Source: Bacteroidales bacterium
GTDB lineage: Bacteria; Bacteroidota; Bacteroidia; Bacteroidales; UBA3663
Assembly: GCA_017449065.1 (NCBI GenBank)
Contig: JAFSKF010000050.1
Span: 1-58,214, forward strand
DNA length: 58,214 bases
Reading direction: 5' to 3'
The first letter of the stretch is position 1; the number at the start of each line of letters is the position of its first letter. The notes beneath the pieces are model-generated. The model was not told the DNA's origin. It did not search any database and saw nothing but the letters and a program-made list of their open reading frames with translations. The position numbers were made by a program, and so were the translations under genes. Of the stretch, positions 7,712-18,031 are shown in pieces.

Positions 7712-9202
7712 ATGAGACAAACAACCGTTTTTCGTCAATCCACCCATTTGGCACCCCAACAGGTGCTGATCGCCAAGATGGTGCAGGCAACCAGCGATGA
7801 ACTGGATAAGCTCATAGTCGATGAAGCAGAAAAGAATCTGGCGCTCGAACTGACCGACGGAGATCGGGACGAGGAACAGGCGCCGACCGGCAATGAGACA
7901 TCGGACAACGATACGGATGACTACGGGAATCCGGACAGCGACTATCAGGAAGAACTGAAGGATTTTAATGATAACTACTACGAATATAACGACTTGGAGG
8001 TGCCGAACACTCAGAACCAAAGTCCGGATGATCCCACTTATTCGCCGCTGACCAACTATCGCAGCGACCACAGTTTCCGCGAGGAACTGATGCAGCAGCT
8101 GGAAGAAATGGATCTGCCCGAAGAGGATCTGTATCTGGCGAAATATCTGGTCGATAGTTTGGAAGAGAATGGTTATCTGACTCGTCCGTTATCCGACTTG
8201 GTGGACGATCTGGCATTCAACCAGATGCACGAAACCACCGAAGAGGAACTGGAGCGCGTGCTGGTGGACATCGTGCAAGGCTTGGAGCCTACAGGCATCG
8301 GTGCACGCAACTTGCAGGAATGCCTGTTGCTTCAGTTGGAAGAAAAGATTGCAAAGCCGGAGGTACAGTTGGCCTACGATGTGGTCAGTCAGGCTTTCGA
8401 CGACCTTTCTGCCCGCCGCATCGAACGCTTGTGTAGCCGTTTCAACGTATCTGCAGCCCAGCTCAGGAAGGCGCAGGATGTGATTTCGCGTCTGAATCCC
8501 AAGCCCGGCGGACAGAGTGCATCGGCCGAAATGGCCGAAACCAAAGCGAATCACATCAAGCCGGACTTCAGCATTCACAACGAAGACGGCGAACTGGTGG
8601 TGATGCTCAACGAAGGCTACTATCATGGCGTGCGGATAAGTCCGGATTACCTGCTGATGCAGGAGCGCATCCAGCAGACCAGGAGCAGAACCGAGGACAG
8701 CAAGCGCGGTTTGGCGATGATTCGCGAAAGTATCAATTCCGCTAACCAGTTCATCGATGCCCTGCGTCAGCGACGAGAGACCCTTTCGCGCGTTATCAGC
8801 GCTTTGGCCCGTTTGCAAAGAGACTATTTCATGAACGGCGGCAACAGCGAAGAACTGAGGCCGATGGTGCTGCAAGACGTTGCCACTATGACCGGTTACG
8901 ACGTATCGACCATTTCGCGTGTGAGCAACAGTAAGTTCATCGAAACTGATTTCGGCATCATAGCCGTTAAGGATCTGTTCACCACCGGCATCAAGACAGC
9001 ATCGGGCGAGAACATATCGAACCAAGCTGTCCAGGAAGCATTGCGCGACCTCATCGAGCAGGAAGACAAAACCGCACCCATGAGTGACGATGCTTTGGCC
9101 GCAGCCCTCGAAAAAAGAGGTTATCCGGTGGCTCGACGTACGGTTGCGAAATATCGCGAACAGTTAGGTTTCGCCACCGCACGAATGCGAAGGGAAGCCT
9201 GA
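7712..9202 (+). CDS. rpoN: RNA polymerase sigma-54 factor
   Basis: A 496-aa sigma factor that directs RNA polymerase to -24/-12 promoters and needs an enhancer-binding ATPase. The glutamine-rich region I is short (QSTHLAPQQVLIAKMVQATSD). An acidic linker rich in Asp/Glu/Asn follows (about residues 50-110), then the core-binding domain and the helix-turn-helix (LQDVATMTGYDVSTISRVSN). It ends with the RpoN box ARRTVAKYREQLG, the family's hallmark. The frame could begin at a TTG at 7700, but the ATG at 7712 is better. No enhancer-binding protein gene lies in the window. Confidence 0.95.
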   Translation: MRQTTVFRQSTHLAPQQVLIAKMVQATSDELDKLIVDEAEKNLALELTDGDRDEEQAPTGNETSDNDTDDYGNPDSDYQEELKDFNDNYYEYNDLEVPNTQNQSPDDPTYSPLTNYRSDHSFREELMQQLEEMDLPEEDLYLAKYLVDSLEENGYLTRPLSDLVDDLAFNQMHETTEEELERVLVDIVQGLEPTGIGARNLQECLLLQLEEKIAKPEVQLAYDVVSQAFDDLSARRIERLCSRFNVSAAQLRKAQDVISRLNPKPGGQSASAEMAETKANHIKPDFSIHNEDGELVVMLNEGYYHGVRISPDYLLMQERIQQTRSRTEDSKRGLAMIRESINSANQFIDALRQRRETLSRVISALARLQRDYFMNGGNSEELRPMVLQDVATMTGYDVSTISRVSNSKFIETDFGIIAVKDLFTTGIKTASGENISNQAVQEALRDLIEQEDKTAPMSDDALAAALEKRGYPVARRTVAKYREQLGFATARMRREA

Positions 9203-9220
9203 CAAACGTCCCTTCGACTT

Positions 9221-9250
9221 CCTTTTTACTCCCCTTTAACTCCTCTTAGT
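9221..9250 (+). repeat. Pyrimidine-rich repeat, copy 1
   Basis: The spacer between rpoN and the PAP2-like gene contains TTTTTACTCCCCTTTAACTC followed by CTCTTAGTAACCC. The same words recur as two adjacent copies in the spacer after the PAP2-like gene (9889-9922). The strand shown is almost pure pyrimidine. Confidence 0.5.
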
Positions 9251-9272
9251 AACCCTTATATTTTCCTTCAAG

Positions 9273-9878
9273 ATGAAGATACTGCAATTCATATCGAACC
9301 TGTTTCACCCGCTGCTCAGCATGACTTGGGCAACCATATTTCTGGTAACCTGCACACCGTTACGGGTTTTGCCGACAGAGATGCGCTGGTTTCTGGTGGG
9401 TGAGGTGTCGTTCTATAGCATGATTGTGCCCTCGTTTATCATCATTATGCTTGCCCATTTCGGCATCGTAAAGAACGGAGTCGCTTTGCGCGACAGGAAA
9501 GACCGCATCATTCCGTTGGGCATTCAGATCGGAACCTACTTCATACAGGCATTAGCGTTGCAGAATCAGGGTTTGCCGTCGTGGGCGCTGCAATTCTATT
9601 ATGGAGCCTTCTTTTTGGCGCTTTTGGCTTTTGTGGTGAGCATCTGGTGGAAGATCAGCGCACATGCAGCCGGAAATGCTGCTTTGGCAACAGCCTGGCT
9701 GGTGCTCTACTACCGGTTCCCCTTGCTGATACCAGTCTATATGCCGATTCTCTGGATTGTTCTGACCGGACTTGTATGCTCCATTCGTCTGTATCTGGGG
9801 CGCCACACGTTAGGGCAGGTGAGTGCAGGCGCTTTGGCTGGCATTCTTTGCATGCTGTTGGGAGGATGGATAGTATAA
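9273..9878 (+). CDS. PAP2-like integral membrane protein
   Basis: A 201-aa protein with about six membrane segments. It has remnants of the acid-phosphatase (PAP2) signature: RDRKDRIIP near residue 72 in place of KxxxxxxRP, SAHAAGN near 130 in place of PSGH, and RLYLGRHTLGQVSAG near 170 with the motif-3 histidine. The last catalytic Asp appears to be Gln, so lipid-phosphatase activity is uncertain. It is a single gene between pyrimidine-rich spacers. A role in envelope lipid or undecaprenyl-phosphate handling is plausible from the family but not shown. Confidence 0.65.
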   Translation: MKILQFISNLFHPLLSMTWATIFLVTCTPLRVLPTEMRWFLVGEVSFYSMIVPSFIIIMLAHFGIVKNGVALRDRKDRIIPLGIQIGTYFIQALALQNQGLPSWALQFYYGAFFLALLAFVVSIWWKISAHAAGNAALATAWLVLYYRFPLLIPVYMPILWIVLTGLVCSIRLYLGRHTLGQVSAGALAGILCMLLGGWIV

Positions 9879-9888
9879 TCCTTTTTAC

Positions 9889-9922
9889 TCCCCTTAATCT
9901 CCCTTTTTACTCCCCTTAGATA
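9889..9922 (+). repeat. Pyrimidine-rich repeat, copies 2 and 3
   Basis: Two adjacent copies of CTTTTTACTCCCCTTA, separated by ATCTCC, lie between the PAP2-like gene and purE. They match copy 1 at 9221. The reverse complement (TAAGGGGAGTAAAAAG) resembles a Shine-Dalgarno sequence, but on the strand opposite to the genes. Confidence 0.5.
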
Positions 9923-9941
9923 ACTCTTAAAAAATATTAAT

Positions 9942-10448
9942 ATGAAACCGATTGTAAGCATTATTATGGGCAGCACCAGCGACCTGCCGGTAATGAAGAA
10001 AGCCGCTGATTTGCTGAACGAATTTCAGGTTCCGTTTGAGATGCACGCCTTATCGGCACATCGCACCCCCAAAGAAGTGGAAGAATTTTCGACCCAAGCA
10101 GCCGATCGAGGCATTAAGGTCATCATTGCTGGAGCAGGAATGGCCGCACATTTGGCAGGCGTTGTGGCCGCACAAACCCCAGTGCCCGTGATAGGTGTGC
10201 CTCTGACTGGCAGTTTGGAAGGACTTGATGCTATGTTGGCGATGATACAGATGCCTCCCGGAATCCCAGTAGCAACCGTTGCTTTGAACGGAGCCATGAA
10301 TGCCGGTATTCTGGCCGTACAGATTCTTTCGGTCGGAGATCCCGAATTGGCCCAAAAGTTCGTCGCCTACAAGAAGAATTTGGCACAGAAGATAGTGAAA
10401 GCCAATCAGGAACTGGCAGAACTGAAATACGATTATAAGTGCAATTGA
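9942..10448 (+). CDS. purE: N5-carboxyaminoimidazole ribonucleotide mutase
   Basis: A 168-aa class I PurE that moves the carboxyl group of N5-CAIR to carbon 4 in purine synthesis. Family marks are GSTSDLPVM at the start, ALSAHRTP (catalytic histidine), AGAGMAAHLAGVVAA and MPPGIPVATVALNGA. The length is normal and the enzyme is a cytosolic octamer in known cases. ispG follows after 16 bases and is probably co-transcribed. The next purine gene in the window is the cyclohydrolase at 37331; they are not linked. Confidence 0.96.
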   Translation: MKPIVSIIMGSTSDLPVMKKAADLLNEFQVPFEMHALSAHRTPKEVEEFSTQAADRGIKVIIAGAGMAAHLAGVVAAQTPVPVIGVPLTGSLEGLDAMLAMIQMPPGIPVATVALNGAMNAGILAVQILSVGDPELAQKFVAYKKNLAQKIVKANQELAELKYDYKCN

Positions 10449-10464
10449 AAAATTCACATTGATT

Positions 10465-11859
10465 ATGTACCAACGCAGAAAGAGTTCGGTTTGCCAGGTG
10501 GCACAAGTAGGCATCGGAGGCGAGAATCCGATTCGCATCCAGTCGATGACAAACACTAACACGAACGATATAGAAGGATCTGCCGCGCAGATAGAGCGCA
10601 TTGTGGATGCTGGAGCCGACATCGTACGTCTAACGGCTCAAGGCACCAAAGAAGCATTGAGCCTGAAGGAAATAGAAGCCAGAATCCGAAAAGACGGCTA
10701 CGATGTACCGCTGGTGGCCGATATCCACTTTAACGCCAACGTGGCTGATGTGGCAGCAGGCATCGTCGAGAAAGTGCGTATCAATCCGGGCAATTATGTG
10801 GATCCGGGTCGCACGTTCAAGAAACTGGAATATACCGACGAGGAATATGCCGCCGAAATTGAGAAGATACGCGCACGTCTGGTGCCCTTCCTAAACATCT
10901 GCAAAGAGCATCATACCGCTGTCCGCATCGGTGTGAATCACGGCAGTTTGAGCGATCGCATTATGTCGCGCTACGGCGATACACCCGCCGGAATGGTCGA
11001 GTCGTGTATGGAGTTCCTCCGCATCTGCCGTTCGGAAAACTTCAACGATGTGGTCATCAGCATCAAAGCCTCGAACTGCGTGGTGATGGTTCGTACGATG
11101 CGCCTCTTGGTCGAAAAGATGAATGCCGAAGGAATGGCTTATCCGCTGCATCTGGGCGTAACGGAAGCCGGAGAGGGCGAAGACGGACGCATTAAGAGTG
11201 CGGTCGGCATCGGAGCCTTACTTTGTGAGGGCATCGGCGATACCGTGCGAGTTTCGCTTTCCGAAGCCCCTGAACGCGAGATACCTGTTGCCCGGAAACT
11301 GGTGGCGATGATTCCGGAATGTGCAGCCTTGCGCGAGAAGTGTCGCCAAACGGTAAAAGACGATACCGTAACGTTGGCGTTGCACGAAACCGATATGGAG
11401 TCGTTGCAACTCAAAGCCGCTATGACCGTCGGCGCGTTGTTCATCGACGGAGTGGCGCACAAGCTGGTGATTGAGAACCCGGGCTTCACCGAGCAGCAGC
11501 TGGTGGATTTGGCCGACAGCATTCTTCAGGCAGCCCGTGTGAAGTTCACCCGTACGGAGTATATTTCTTGTCCGGGGTGCGGGCGAACGCTCTATAATCT
11601 GGAAGAAACCATCGCTCGCATCAAAGCAGCCGTCAACAAAACCGCCAAAACCGACAAACGGTTTGCCACTCTCAAGATCGGCATAATGGGCTGTATCGTA
11701 AACGGTCCGGGCGAAATGGCCGATGCCGATTATGGTTACGTCGGCGCTGGTCCTGGAAAAGTCTCGCTCTACAAAGGCAAACAGTGCATCGAGAAAAATA
11801 TCGCATCTGATTTGGCCGTCGATCGACTGATAACGTTTATCAAAGAGGATCTGAATTGA
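10465..11859 (+). CDS. ispG: 4-hydroxy-3-methylbut-2-enyl diphosphate synthase
   Basis: A 464-aa [4Fe-4S] enzyme of the MEP isoprenoid pathway that converts MEcPP to HMBPP. The N-terminal TIM barrel starts NPIRIQSMTNTNTND. The C-terminal cluster domain has SCPGCGRTL and GIMGCIVNGPGE, giving the three cluster cysteines and the conserved glutamate. The size is odd. Enterobacterial IspG is about 370 aa, while Bacteroidota and chlamydial forms usually carry a large extra domain (about 600 aa). Here only a short insert separates barrel and cluster domain. ATG 10465 was preferred to the TTG at 10459. Confidence 0.94.
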   Translation: MYQRRKSSVCQVAQVGIGGENPIRIQSMTNTNTNDIEGSAAQIERIVDAGADIVRLTAQGTKEALSLKEIEARIRKDGYDVPLVADIHFNANVADVAAGIVEKVRINPGNYVDPGRTFKKLEYTDEEYAAEIEKIRARLVPFLNICKEHHTAVRIGVNHGSLSDRIMSRYGDTPAGMVESCMEFLRICRSENFNDVVISIKASNCVVMVRTMRLLVEKMNAEGMAYPLHLGVTEAGEGEDGRIKSAVGIGALLCEGIGDTVRVSLSEAPEREIPVARKLVAMIPECAALREKCRQTVKDDTVTLALHETDMESLQLKAAMTVGALFIDGVAHKLVIENPGFTEQQLVDLADSILQAARVKFTRTEYISCPGCGRTLYNLEETIARIKAAVNKTAKTDKRFATLKIGIMGCIVNGPGEMADADYGYVGAGPGKVSLYKGKQCIEKNIASDLAVDRLITFIKEDLN

Positions 11860-11861
11860 AT

Positions 11862-14264
11862 ATGCAGAGACTGCTTGTCCTTCTCGCTTCACTCTTTTGT
11901 TTCCTGACCGCAAGGTCCGAATACGAAGATATCCATGTCACCCATTTTGGAGAGGCCGACGGCTTCGGTCAGGATATCGTTTCGTATGCCATACAGGATT
12001 CTGCCGGATTCGTGTGGTTAGGAACCTGGAACGGATTGTGCCGTTACGACGGCTATCGTTTCAGCAATTTCAGAATGCGACTAGGCGATTGCAGTCCTTT
12101 GCAAACCAATCGGATTGCCACCATCCGCGAACTGTCGGATCACAATCTGGAGTGTACCACTACCGACAGTCTGACTTTCGTTTTCCATCGGACAACAGGC
12201 AGATTCGAGCAGATCGGGAGTGACTACAGCCAGCGTCCGAGAGCCTATAAAGCCGATTCACTTACAGCAGCCCGAGTGCGTAGCTTGCCGGCATTCTCCG
12301 ACATCTATTTCAACATTATGCTGGTCGATCGTCAGGGAGGCATCTGGGTAGATACGCACAGCGGCTTGTATCGCGTATGGTTCGGCAGTAAACCTTTGCA
12401 ACCAGTTAAGACCTCCGAGATTGCAGAAGAGGAGATACACGCTTTGTTCATCGATCGGCAAGGGCGCACGTGGGTAGCCGATAAGAACGGATATGTCCGC
12501 GTGGGTCAGTCCTATCTCTCATCCGACGGCAGATTATTGGATAAACGGGTTCCGTTCGGACAGAAAGTGTATTGCATTTTCGAAGATTCGCAGGGAAGCA
12601 TCTGGTTGGGAGCCAAACCGGACGGTTTGACTCGCCTGACATCTCAGGGTGATGGCGGAAGATATGTGGTGAAACACTTTCAGAACGACCCTTCCGACCC
12701 TTATAGCCTAAGTTGCAACAATGTTTACGACATCGTCGAAGATGCTCGCGGAAGGCTATGGATTGCAACCTATCACGGAGGTGTGAATATGTACGACCTG
12801 CATGCTCCGAATGAGGGATTTGTGCATGCGGGCAATCGGCTGACCGGTTGGCCGACCGATGATGGCAGCAGCAAGGTGCGTTGCCTGTACATCACTCCGC
12901 AGCAAGTGCTGATGATCGGTACCTTGAACGGACTTTACACCTGTCCGCTTGAAAATCGACCCGAGGAAATGGCATTCCGGCATCATTATCGGAGGGCAGA
13001 TGATGCCTCTTCGCTCAGCAACGATTGGGTGCTTGACATCGAACCTGTCAGCGGACACACGGTAGCCGTCGCTACTTGTGGTGGAGGTATTTGTCTGACC
13101 GACGATCGTCTTTTGCAAGATTCCAGCATACGTTTCAACACATTCACCACCGAGCAAGGATTACCTTCCGATGTGTGCCAAAGTCTTTATTATCGTCCGG
13201 ACGATGCGCTCTATGTGGTTTCGCAAGCGTCCATCTGTCGTTTTTCCGTAACTGACACATCGTTTACCAATTATGTGCGAGGTATGTTGGGCGATAACTT
13301 CAAATTACTCGACACCAAGCCTGTTGCTGCTGCCGACGGACATCTTCTTTTCGGCACCACGCAAGGTGTGCTCAGCGTAAGTGGGGAAGATCTGGAGAAG
13401 AGCCGTTATCAGCCGCCTGTCGTATTCGAAGGACCCGATACCGTCAGTTTGTCATCGGACGAACGTACGCTGACCGTCCGTTTCGCAGCACTCGACTATA
13501 ACCGCAATGTTCCTATATCGTACGCTTATCGGATAGAAGGAATGACCGATTCCTGGATATACATTACCGATAATCATATTACCTTGCCCGATGTTCCCGC
13601 CGGCACTTTTGTGCTGCATCTGCGTTCCACCAATGGTGACGGCGTATGGGCCAGTAACGAACGGACGCTCACCATTCATCGGTGTGCAGCATTTAATGAA
13701 ACGCCGTATGCGTGGATGCTTTATGGCTTGTTGCTTACGCTATTACTGTTGGGCCTGATTAATTTGGTGCTTTATATCCGCCGTTTGCAAAACGAAATCA
13801 AAGACATTCGTTTGACAAGCAACCAGCGTATCGAGGTAATGGGCGAACGCATTCGTGAGTTGCTCTCTATTCACGAGTCGGTAGAGAAGGTAGAACCGGT
13901 TGAAACATTCGACAATGAAGAAGACCGCCTGTTTGCCGAACGAGCAAAGGCATTTGTAGCAGAGCATATCGGCGATTCTGATTTGTCGGTTCTGGAATTT
14001 GCACAAGCGATGGCTGTCAGTCGCACCTTGCTCTATGCCCGCATGAAGAGCGTCTTCAACACTTCGCCCAACAACTTTTTGCTGAATCAGCGCATCGAAC
14101 ATGCAAAGACAATGCTGCGTCAGCCTAATGTTCTCGTAGCCGACGCAGCATATGGTTGCGGGTTCTCCGACCCGAAGTATTTCAGCAAATGCTTTAAGAA
14201 ACTGGTAGGGCAGACGCCTACTGATTTTCAGAAGAATTCATCATCAGTTTCCGACCGTTCTTGA
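11862..14264 (+). CDS. One-component transmembrane AraC-type regulator (HTCS without kinase)
   Basis: An 800-aa regulator. A signal peptide (residues 1-20) leads a periplasmic sensor made of two-component-regulator propeller repeats, with typical blades such as [29 protein letters not shown] and [20 protein letters not shown] domain follows (about 530-605), one membrane helix (about 616-640), a short coiled linker (640-690) and a C-terminal AraC helix-turn-helix pair (about 695-795: [37 protein letters not shown]). The histidine kinase and receiver domains of classical hybrid two-component systems are missing, so binding of an oligosaccharide outside must be passed directly to DNA. The gene starts three bases after the ispG stop. 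Its 3' end overlaps the convergent GH95 gene by 47 bases. That gene, with repeated sites in its promoter, is the likely target. Confidence 0.88.
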   Translation: MQRLLVLLASLFCFLTARSEYEDIHVTHFGEADGFGQDIVSYAIQDSAGFVWLGTWNGLCRYDGYRFSNFRMRLGDCSPLQTNRIATIRELSDHNLECTTTDSLTFVFHRTTGRFEQIGSDYSQRPRAYKADSLTAARVRSLPAFSDIYFNIMLVDRQGGIWVDTHSGLYRVWFGSKPLQPVKTSEIAEEEIHALFIDRQGRTWVADKNGYVRVGQSYLSSDGRLLDKRVPFGQKVYCIFEDSQGSIWLGAKPDGLTRLTSQGDGGRYVVKHFQNDPSDPYSLSCNNVYDIVEDARGRLWIATYHGGVNMYDLHAPNEGFVHAGNRLTGWPTDDGSSKVRCLYITPQQVLMIGTLNGLYTCPLENRPEEMAFRHHYRRADDASSLSNDWVLDIEPVSGHTVAVATCGGGICLTDDRLLQDSSIRFNTFTTEQGLPSDVCQSLYYRPDDALYVVSQASICRFSVTDTSFTNYVRGMLGDNFKLLDTKPVAAADGHLLFGTTQGVLSVSGEDLEKSRYQPPVVFEGPDTVSLSSDERTLTVRFAALDYNRNVPISYAYRIEGMTDSWIYITDNHITLPDVPAGTFVLHLRSTNGDGVWASNERTLTIHRCAAFNETPYAWMLYGLLLTLLLLGLINLVLYIRRLQNEIKDIRLTSNQRIEVMGERIRELLSIHESVEKVEPVETFDNEEDRLFAERAKAFVAEHIGDSDLSVLEFAQAMAVSRTLLYARMKSVFNTSPNNFLLNQRIEHAKTMLRQPNVLVADAAYGCGFSDPKYFSKCFKKLVGQTPTDFQKNSSSVSDRS

Positions 14265-17200
14265 TGACCAATCCGCGATAGGAGCTGCTAACCCGGCGTC
14301 CGTCGATTGCGTAAAGGTCGGAAGAGGGACGGAGTTGCCTCCCATTGCTTTCAATTATACCGATGCCAGTAGCAGCATCCGCATCAATCAGTTGAATCTC
14401 TTGTCCGGCAACTGTCGGAATATCGTAGAGATAAGTGACAGGTAGCGTGGTGGACGGAATCTTCGACGCATTTACTACAATCGGTTCAGGCATGATGTAA
14501 GGTTGCATCAAGGCATTGCTGTTATTGCCTGTAGCAGTTTCGAGAGTAGCACCGTCAGCCATCTTCAGTGGAGTATTGCTGCGCAAACGCAGGTTTCCGC
14601 CAACAGTCGATCTGATCTTCAGCGATACCACCTTTCCGTCGCTCCACTTCAGTTCTGTAACTTCGAAACCTCCGCGAGAGCGCAATCCTTTCACTTCACC
14701 CTCCGACCAAGTGGAAGGCAGGGCAGGCAGCACGTGCAAGAAGCCCGCGTGGCTTTGCAGCAACATTTCGGCAATACCCGCACAACATCCGAAGTTACCG
14801 TCAATCTGGAACGGTGCATGGGCATCGAACATATTGGCGTATGTTCCGCCGTCGCTGTCGCTCATTGTAGCATTCGGATCCATCAGTCGGAGTTGGTTAC
14901 GGATGATGCTGAGAGCGTGGTTACCGTCGAGCATACGAGCCCAAAGACACACTTTCCAACCCATCGACCATCCACGGGCGGCATCACCGCGACCCACCAA
15001 CGACTTGTGCACACCTTGGAAAATTGTCGTATTGGTGTAAGGCGAAACCTGATTGCCCGGATAAGCGCCCCAAAGGTGTGAAAGGTGGCGGTGCGAATTG
15101 TTCTCGCGGTCCCAGTCCTCCTGCCATTCCTGAATTTGTCCGTATTTGCCTATTTTGTAAGGCGTCAGTTGGCTGCGTAGTTCATCGAGCTGTGTGGCCA
15201 ATTCTGTGTCTGTACCCAGAATACGGGCTGCTTCAGCTGTATTTTTCAGCACATCGAACACCATTTGATTGTCCATCGCCACACCACCGAACAGGGCGCA
15301 GTTCATCTGTTTGCCGCTATCGTCGGTGTAAGAACCGATGCCGGGATGATTTTCGGGCGAGTTGCTCGGACAAACCACCATGTAGCCCGTATTGGGATCG
15401 CGTACCAGGAAATCCTGATAGAATTCGGCACAGCCCTTCAGCACCGGATAGATTTCAGCCAGATAGTATTTGTCGCCCGAGAACAGATACTTCTCCCAGA
15501 GATGCGAGCAGAACCAGGCATTGCAGGTTGGCCATACGCCCACTGAACCGTTATCGACAGCGCCTGTAGTACGCCAGATGTCCGTATTGTGATGCAAGGT
15601 CCAGCCGCGTGCACCATACATCTTCTGAGCGGTTTCTGCACCTGTCACGCTGACATCCTTCACCATTTCGACAAAAGGATTGTGGCACTCGCTCAGGTTG
15701 CAAACCTCAGCAGGCCAGTAGTTCATTTCCACATTGATGTTAGTGGTGTACTTCGAATCCCAAGCCGGGTATTGGCGGGCGTTCGGATTCCAGATTCCTT
15801 GCAAGTTTGCAGGTTGTGTACCGGGCTGCGAAGAAGAAATCAGCAGATAGCGTCCGAACTGGAAATAGTTGGCAACCAGCCCTGGGTCGGCGCCCGTCGA
15901 ACGGAATTCTTTGATACGGGTTTCTGTGTCTTTCTTCTCCTGATCGGCATTATGTCCGAGGTCGAGACTGACGCGATTGAACTGCTCCTGATAGCGTGCT
16001 GCGTGATCGGCCAGTGCGGTTTCGTAGTTTTTCTGCTTGTTCAGATAGTCTTCGATATATCCTTTTGCCTTAGCCTCAGCGTTTCCGCTGATGTCGTCGT
16101 AACGCACAAAATTGGTAGCTGACGAGATTATGATAGTTGCTGATGTGGCATCCTTCACTTCGATGGTCGGAGCCTGTGTGTTGCCTGCCACCAGGCCGCC
16201 TTCCAGCACATGTTGCTTAGTGTTGTTCGTCTGCGAGCCGCCTTCGTTGATGACCTTGATGAACGTAAAGCAGTTCAGTTTGTTGGTTACGTTTTCCGAC
16301 TGGTCGCGAGCAGGAACAAGCGAAGCCTCAATCATGCCTTCTTCGGTAATTTTGTTGACTCCCAGTTTGGCCATATTGGTCTTGTTTGGAGCTGCGAAGC
16401 AGACGTTAAAGTTCAGTTTGCCGGCTTCGGAAGCTTCTATGCGCACAATGGTGACGTCATCTTCGAACGAAGTGAAAACCGTGCGGGTATAGGTGACACC
16501 ATTTACGATGTAGGTTGTGGTGGCAGTCGCATTCTGTAAGTCGAGTGAGCGCACATATCCTTGTGCATCTGTGGCATCGGCCGTCTGTCCGGCTTCCTCA
16601 TCGTCAAAACGATGTCCCGGGAATCCAATCAGGAGGCATCCTGCAGCCTGATACTGAGCTCCGTGAGAAGCTTGCGACATCCAGTTCGGAATGGCCAGTT
16701 TCTGGGCGGAAGCATAGTCTTTGTTGAAGATGTATTGCTGCACTTTCGAGAGGACGTTTTTGGCGTTGGCGTTATAGTTTGTGTTAGGCGACTGTCCCCA
16801 GAATGTATCTTCGTTCAGTTGCAGTGTGTCTTTGGCAACACCTCCGCTCACCATTGCACCCAGACGTCCGTTGCCCAAGGGCAGTTCTTCCTCCCAGTAG
16901 AGAGCGGGACGGTGATACCACAGACGGTTGTAGCTGTCGAGCACCGGAGGCGGAACAGGTCGGGTGTTACCGGTTGTGAAAGAAGTGCTGATAGTTTCTT
17001 CATAGACATTCCCTGCCAGATCAGACAGCGTTTTGGCAGGCAGTGTCAGCGTGTAGGAAGTAGTAAGATCCAGTTCTTCGTATGGGAACGATACCTTATT
17101 TATATTAACTGTAGGCACAAGAGATTGAGTGTTGCCAGAGGTATTGTTCTTCAGCGTTGCAAGGGTGTTTGCTTTCAGTTGGACACCCTCGTTGAACAGC

Positions 17201-17973
17201 ATGATGACTTTACCCGATGGCAGAACATCGGAACTGCCGTCGGCAGGAGAGGTGCTAAGTAGGCGCGGAGCCTGGGTGTCTTCGGCCAGAATGTTGACGT
17301 ACTTCAGATTATAGTTGCTGGTTTTTGTTGCCGATTGGATGAGCATGCGCACAATCAGGCGCTCTTTGTTGTCGGCATTCAGGTTATAATTAGCATCGAC
17401 ATAGGTGTTCCAGTGCGAACCGGATGTATAGTCGTTGAGCACCGTCCAGGTGTTGCCGCCGTCCGTCGAATAGACCACACCGAACTTTGTAGAAGAACTC
17501 GAGCCGTCGCCGATAGAGAAGTTCAGTTTCAGGTTGCTGAGCGACAGAGTCGGCATTGACACTTCGAAATATTGGTCATGCTTCGAACCGTCGATATAGT
17601 CTTCTTTGGCAGTAAACTTATCGGTTGAAGCCGTGTTGAGGCGCAGCAGGTAATTAGGGCCGGACCCGCTTGAAGTCACCTGCCATTTGCCGTCGCTGGT
17701 ATGTACGGTAACAGTACATTCTTCCGGCACCAAGGCACATTCGTTGGGCAGGAAATAAGGTTGCAAAGAGGTCCATTTGGTATTGGCAATCTGCGACCAA
17801 CCAAAGGTGTTTGGGGTATAGGTAGCCGTAGTGCCGCTCTTTTCCACATCGTAACCCGTAGTAAATACCCATTTTGCCACAGCCGATTGTGCAGCAAAAG
17901 CCTGCATTGTACAGGCAGATAGCGCTAACAGAGCCATCGCCATTCGATTTTTTGTTTTGCTTGTCAGTTTCAT
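14218..17973 (-). CDS. GH95 alpha-L-galactosidase/fucosidase with Ig-like domain and T9SS-like tail
   Basis: A 1251-aa secreted glycosidase. After a signal peptide ([20 protein letters not shown]) come a beta-sandwich (about 30-230) and a Big_5-type Ig domain ([20 protein letters not shown] onwards). The GH95 N-domain begins [20 protein letters not shown] and is followed by the (alpha/alpha)6 catalytic domain. The catalytic asparagines are Asn745 and Asn747 in [14 protein letters not shown]. The residue two before Asn745 is Thr; a His there marks alpha-L-fucosidases such as AfcA and a Thr marks alpha-L-galactosidases, so galactosidase is the better guess. The C-terminus ([19 protein letters not shown]) resembles a T9SS sorting tail. 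The frame opens at 18048, but a -7 element at 18004-18011 puts the start at 17973. Confidence 0.9.
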   Translation of the reverse strand: MKLTSKTKNRMAMALLALSACTMQAFAAQSAVAKWVFTTGYDVEKSGTTATYTPNTFGWSQIANTKWTSLQPYFLPNECALVPEECTVTVHTSDGKWQVTSSGSGPNYLLRLNTASTDKFTAKEDYIDGSKHDQYFEVSMPTLSLSNLKLNFSIGDGSSSSTKFGVVYSTDGGNTWTVLNDYTSGSHWNTYVDANYNLNADNKERLIVRMLIQSATKTSNYNLKYVNILAEDTQAPRLLSTSPADGSSDVLPSGKVIMLFNEGVQLKANTLATLKNNTSGNTQSLVPTVNINKVSFPYEELDLTTSYTLTLPAKTLSDLAGNVYEETISTSFTTGNTRPVPPPVLDSYNRLWYHRPALYWEEELPLGNGRLGAMVSGGVAKDTLQLNEDTFWGQSPNTNYNANAKNVLSKVQQYIFNKDYASAQKLAIPNWMSQASHGAQYQAAGCLLIGFPGHRFDDEEAGQTADATDAQGYVRSLDLQNATATTTYIVNGVTYTRTVFTSFEDDVTIVRIEASEAGKLNFNVCFAAPNKTNMAKLGVNKITEEGMIEASLVPARDQSENVTNKLNCFTFIKVINEGGSQTNNTKQHVLEGGLVAGNTQAPTIEVKDATSATIIISSATNFVRYDDISGNAEAKAKGYIEDYLNKQKNYETALADHAARYQEQFNRVSLDLGHNADQEKKDTETRIKEFRSTGADPGLVANYFQFGRYLLISSSQPGTQPANLQGIWNPNARQYPAWDSKYTTNINVEMNYWPAEVCNLSECHNPFVEMVKDVSVTGAETAQKMYGARGWTLHHNTDIWRTTGAVDNGSVGVWPTCNAWFCSHLWEKYLFSGDKYYLAEIYPVLKGCAEFYQDFLVRDPNTGYMVVCPSNSPENHPGIGSYTDDSGKQMNCALFGGVAMDNQMVFDVLKNTAEAARILGTDTELATQLDELRSQLTPYKIGKYGQIQEWQEDWDRENNSHRHLSHLWGAYPGNQVSPYTNTTIFQGVHKSLVGRGDAARGWSMGWKVCLWARMLDGNHALSIIRNQLRLMDPNATMSDSDGGTYANMFDAHAPFQIDGNFGCCAGIAEMLLQSHAGFLHVLPALPSTWSEGEVKGLRSRGGFEVTELKWSDGKVVSLKIRSTVGGNLRLRSNTPLKMADGATLETATGNNSNALMQPYIMPEPIVVNASKIPSTTLPVTYLYDIPTVAGQEIQLIDADAATGIGIIESNGRQLRPSSDLYAIDGRRVSSSYRGLVIKNGRKLMMNSSENQ

Positions 17974-18003
17974 TTTTGTTTGTTGTTTGGTTGTTTCTGG
18001 CTG

Positions 18004-18011
18004 CAAAGGTA
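18004..18011 (-). promoter_or_regulatory. Promoter -7 element of the GH95 gene
   Basis: On the - strand the sequence reads TACCTTTG, with transcription expected near 17997, 24 bases before the ATG at 17973. No good -33 TTTG is found 19-21 bases upstream, which is what one expects of a promoter that needs an activator. Confidence 0.6.
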
Positions 18012-18031
18012 CTGCAAAATCAACCGACCGA

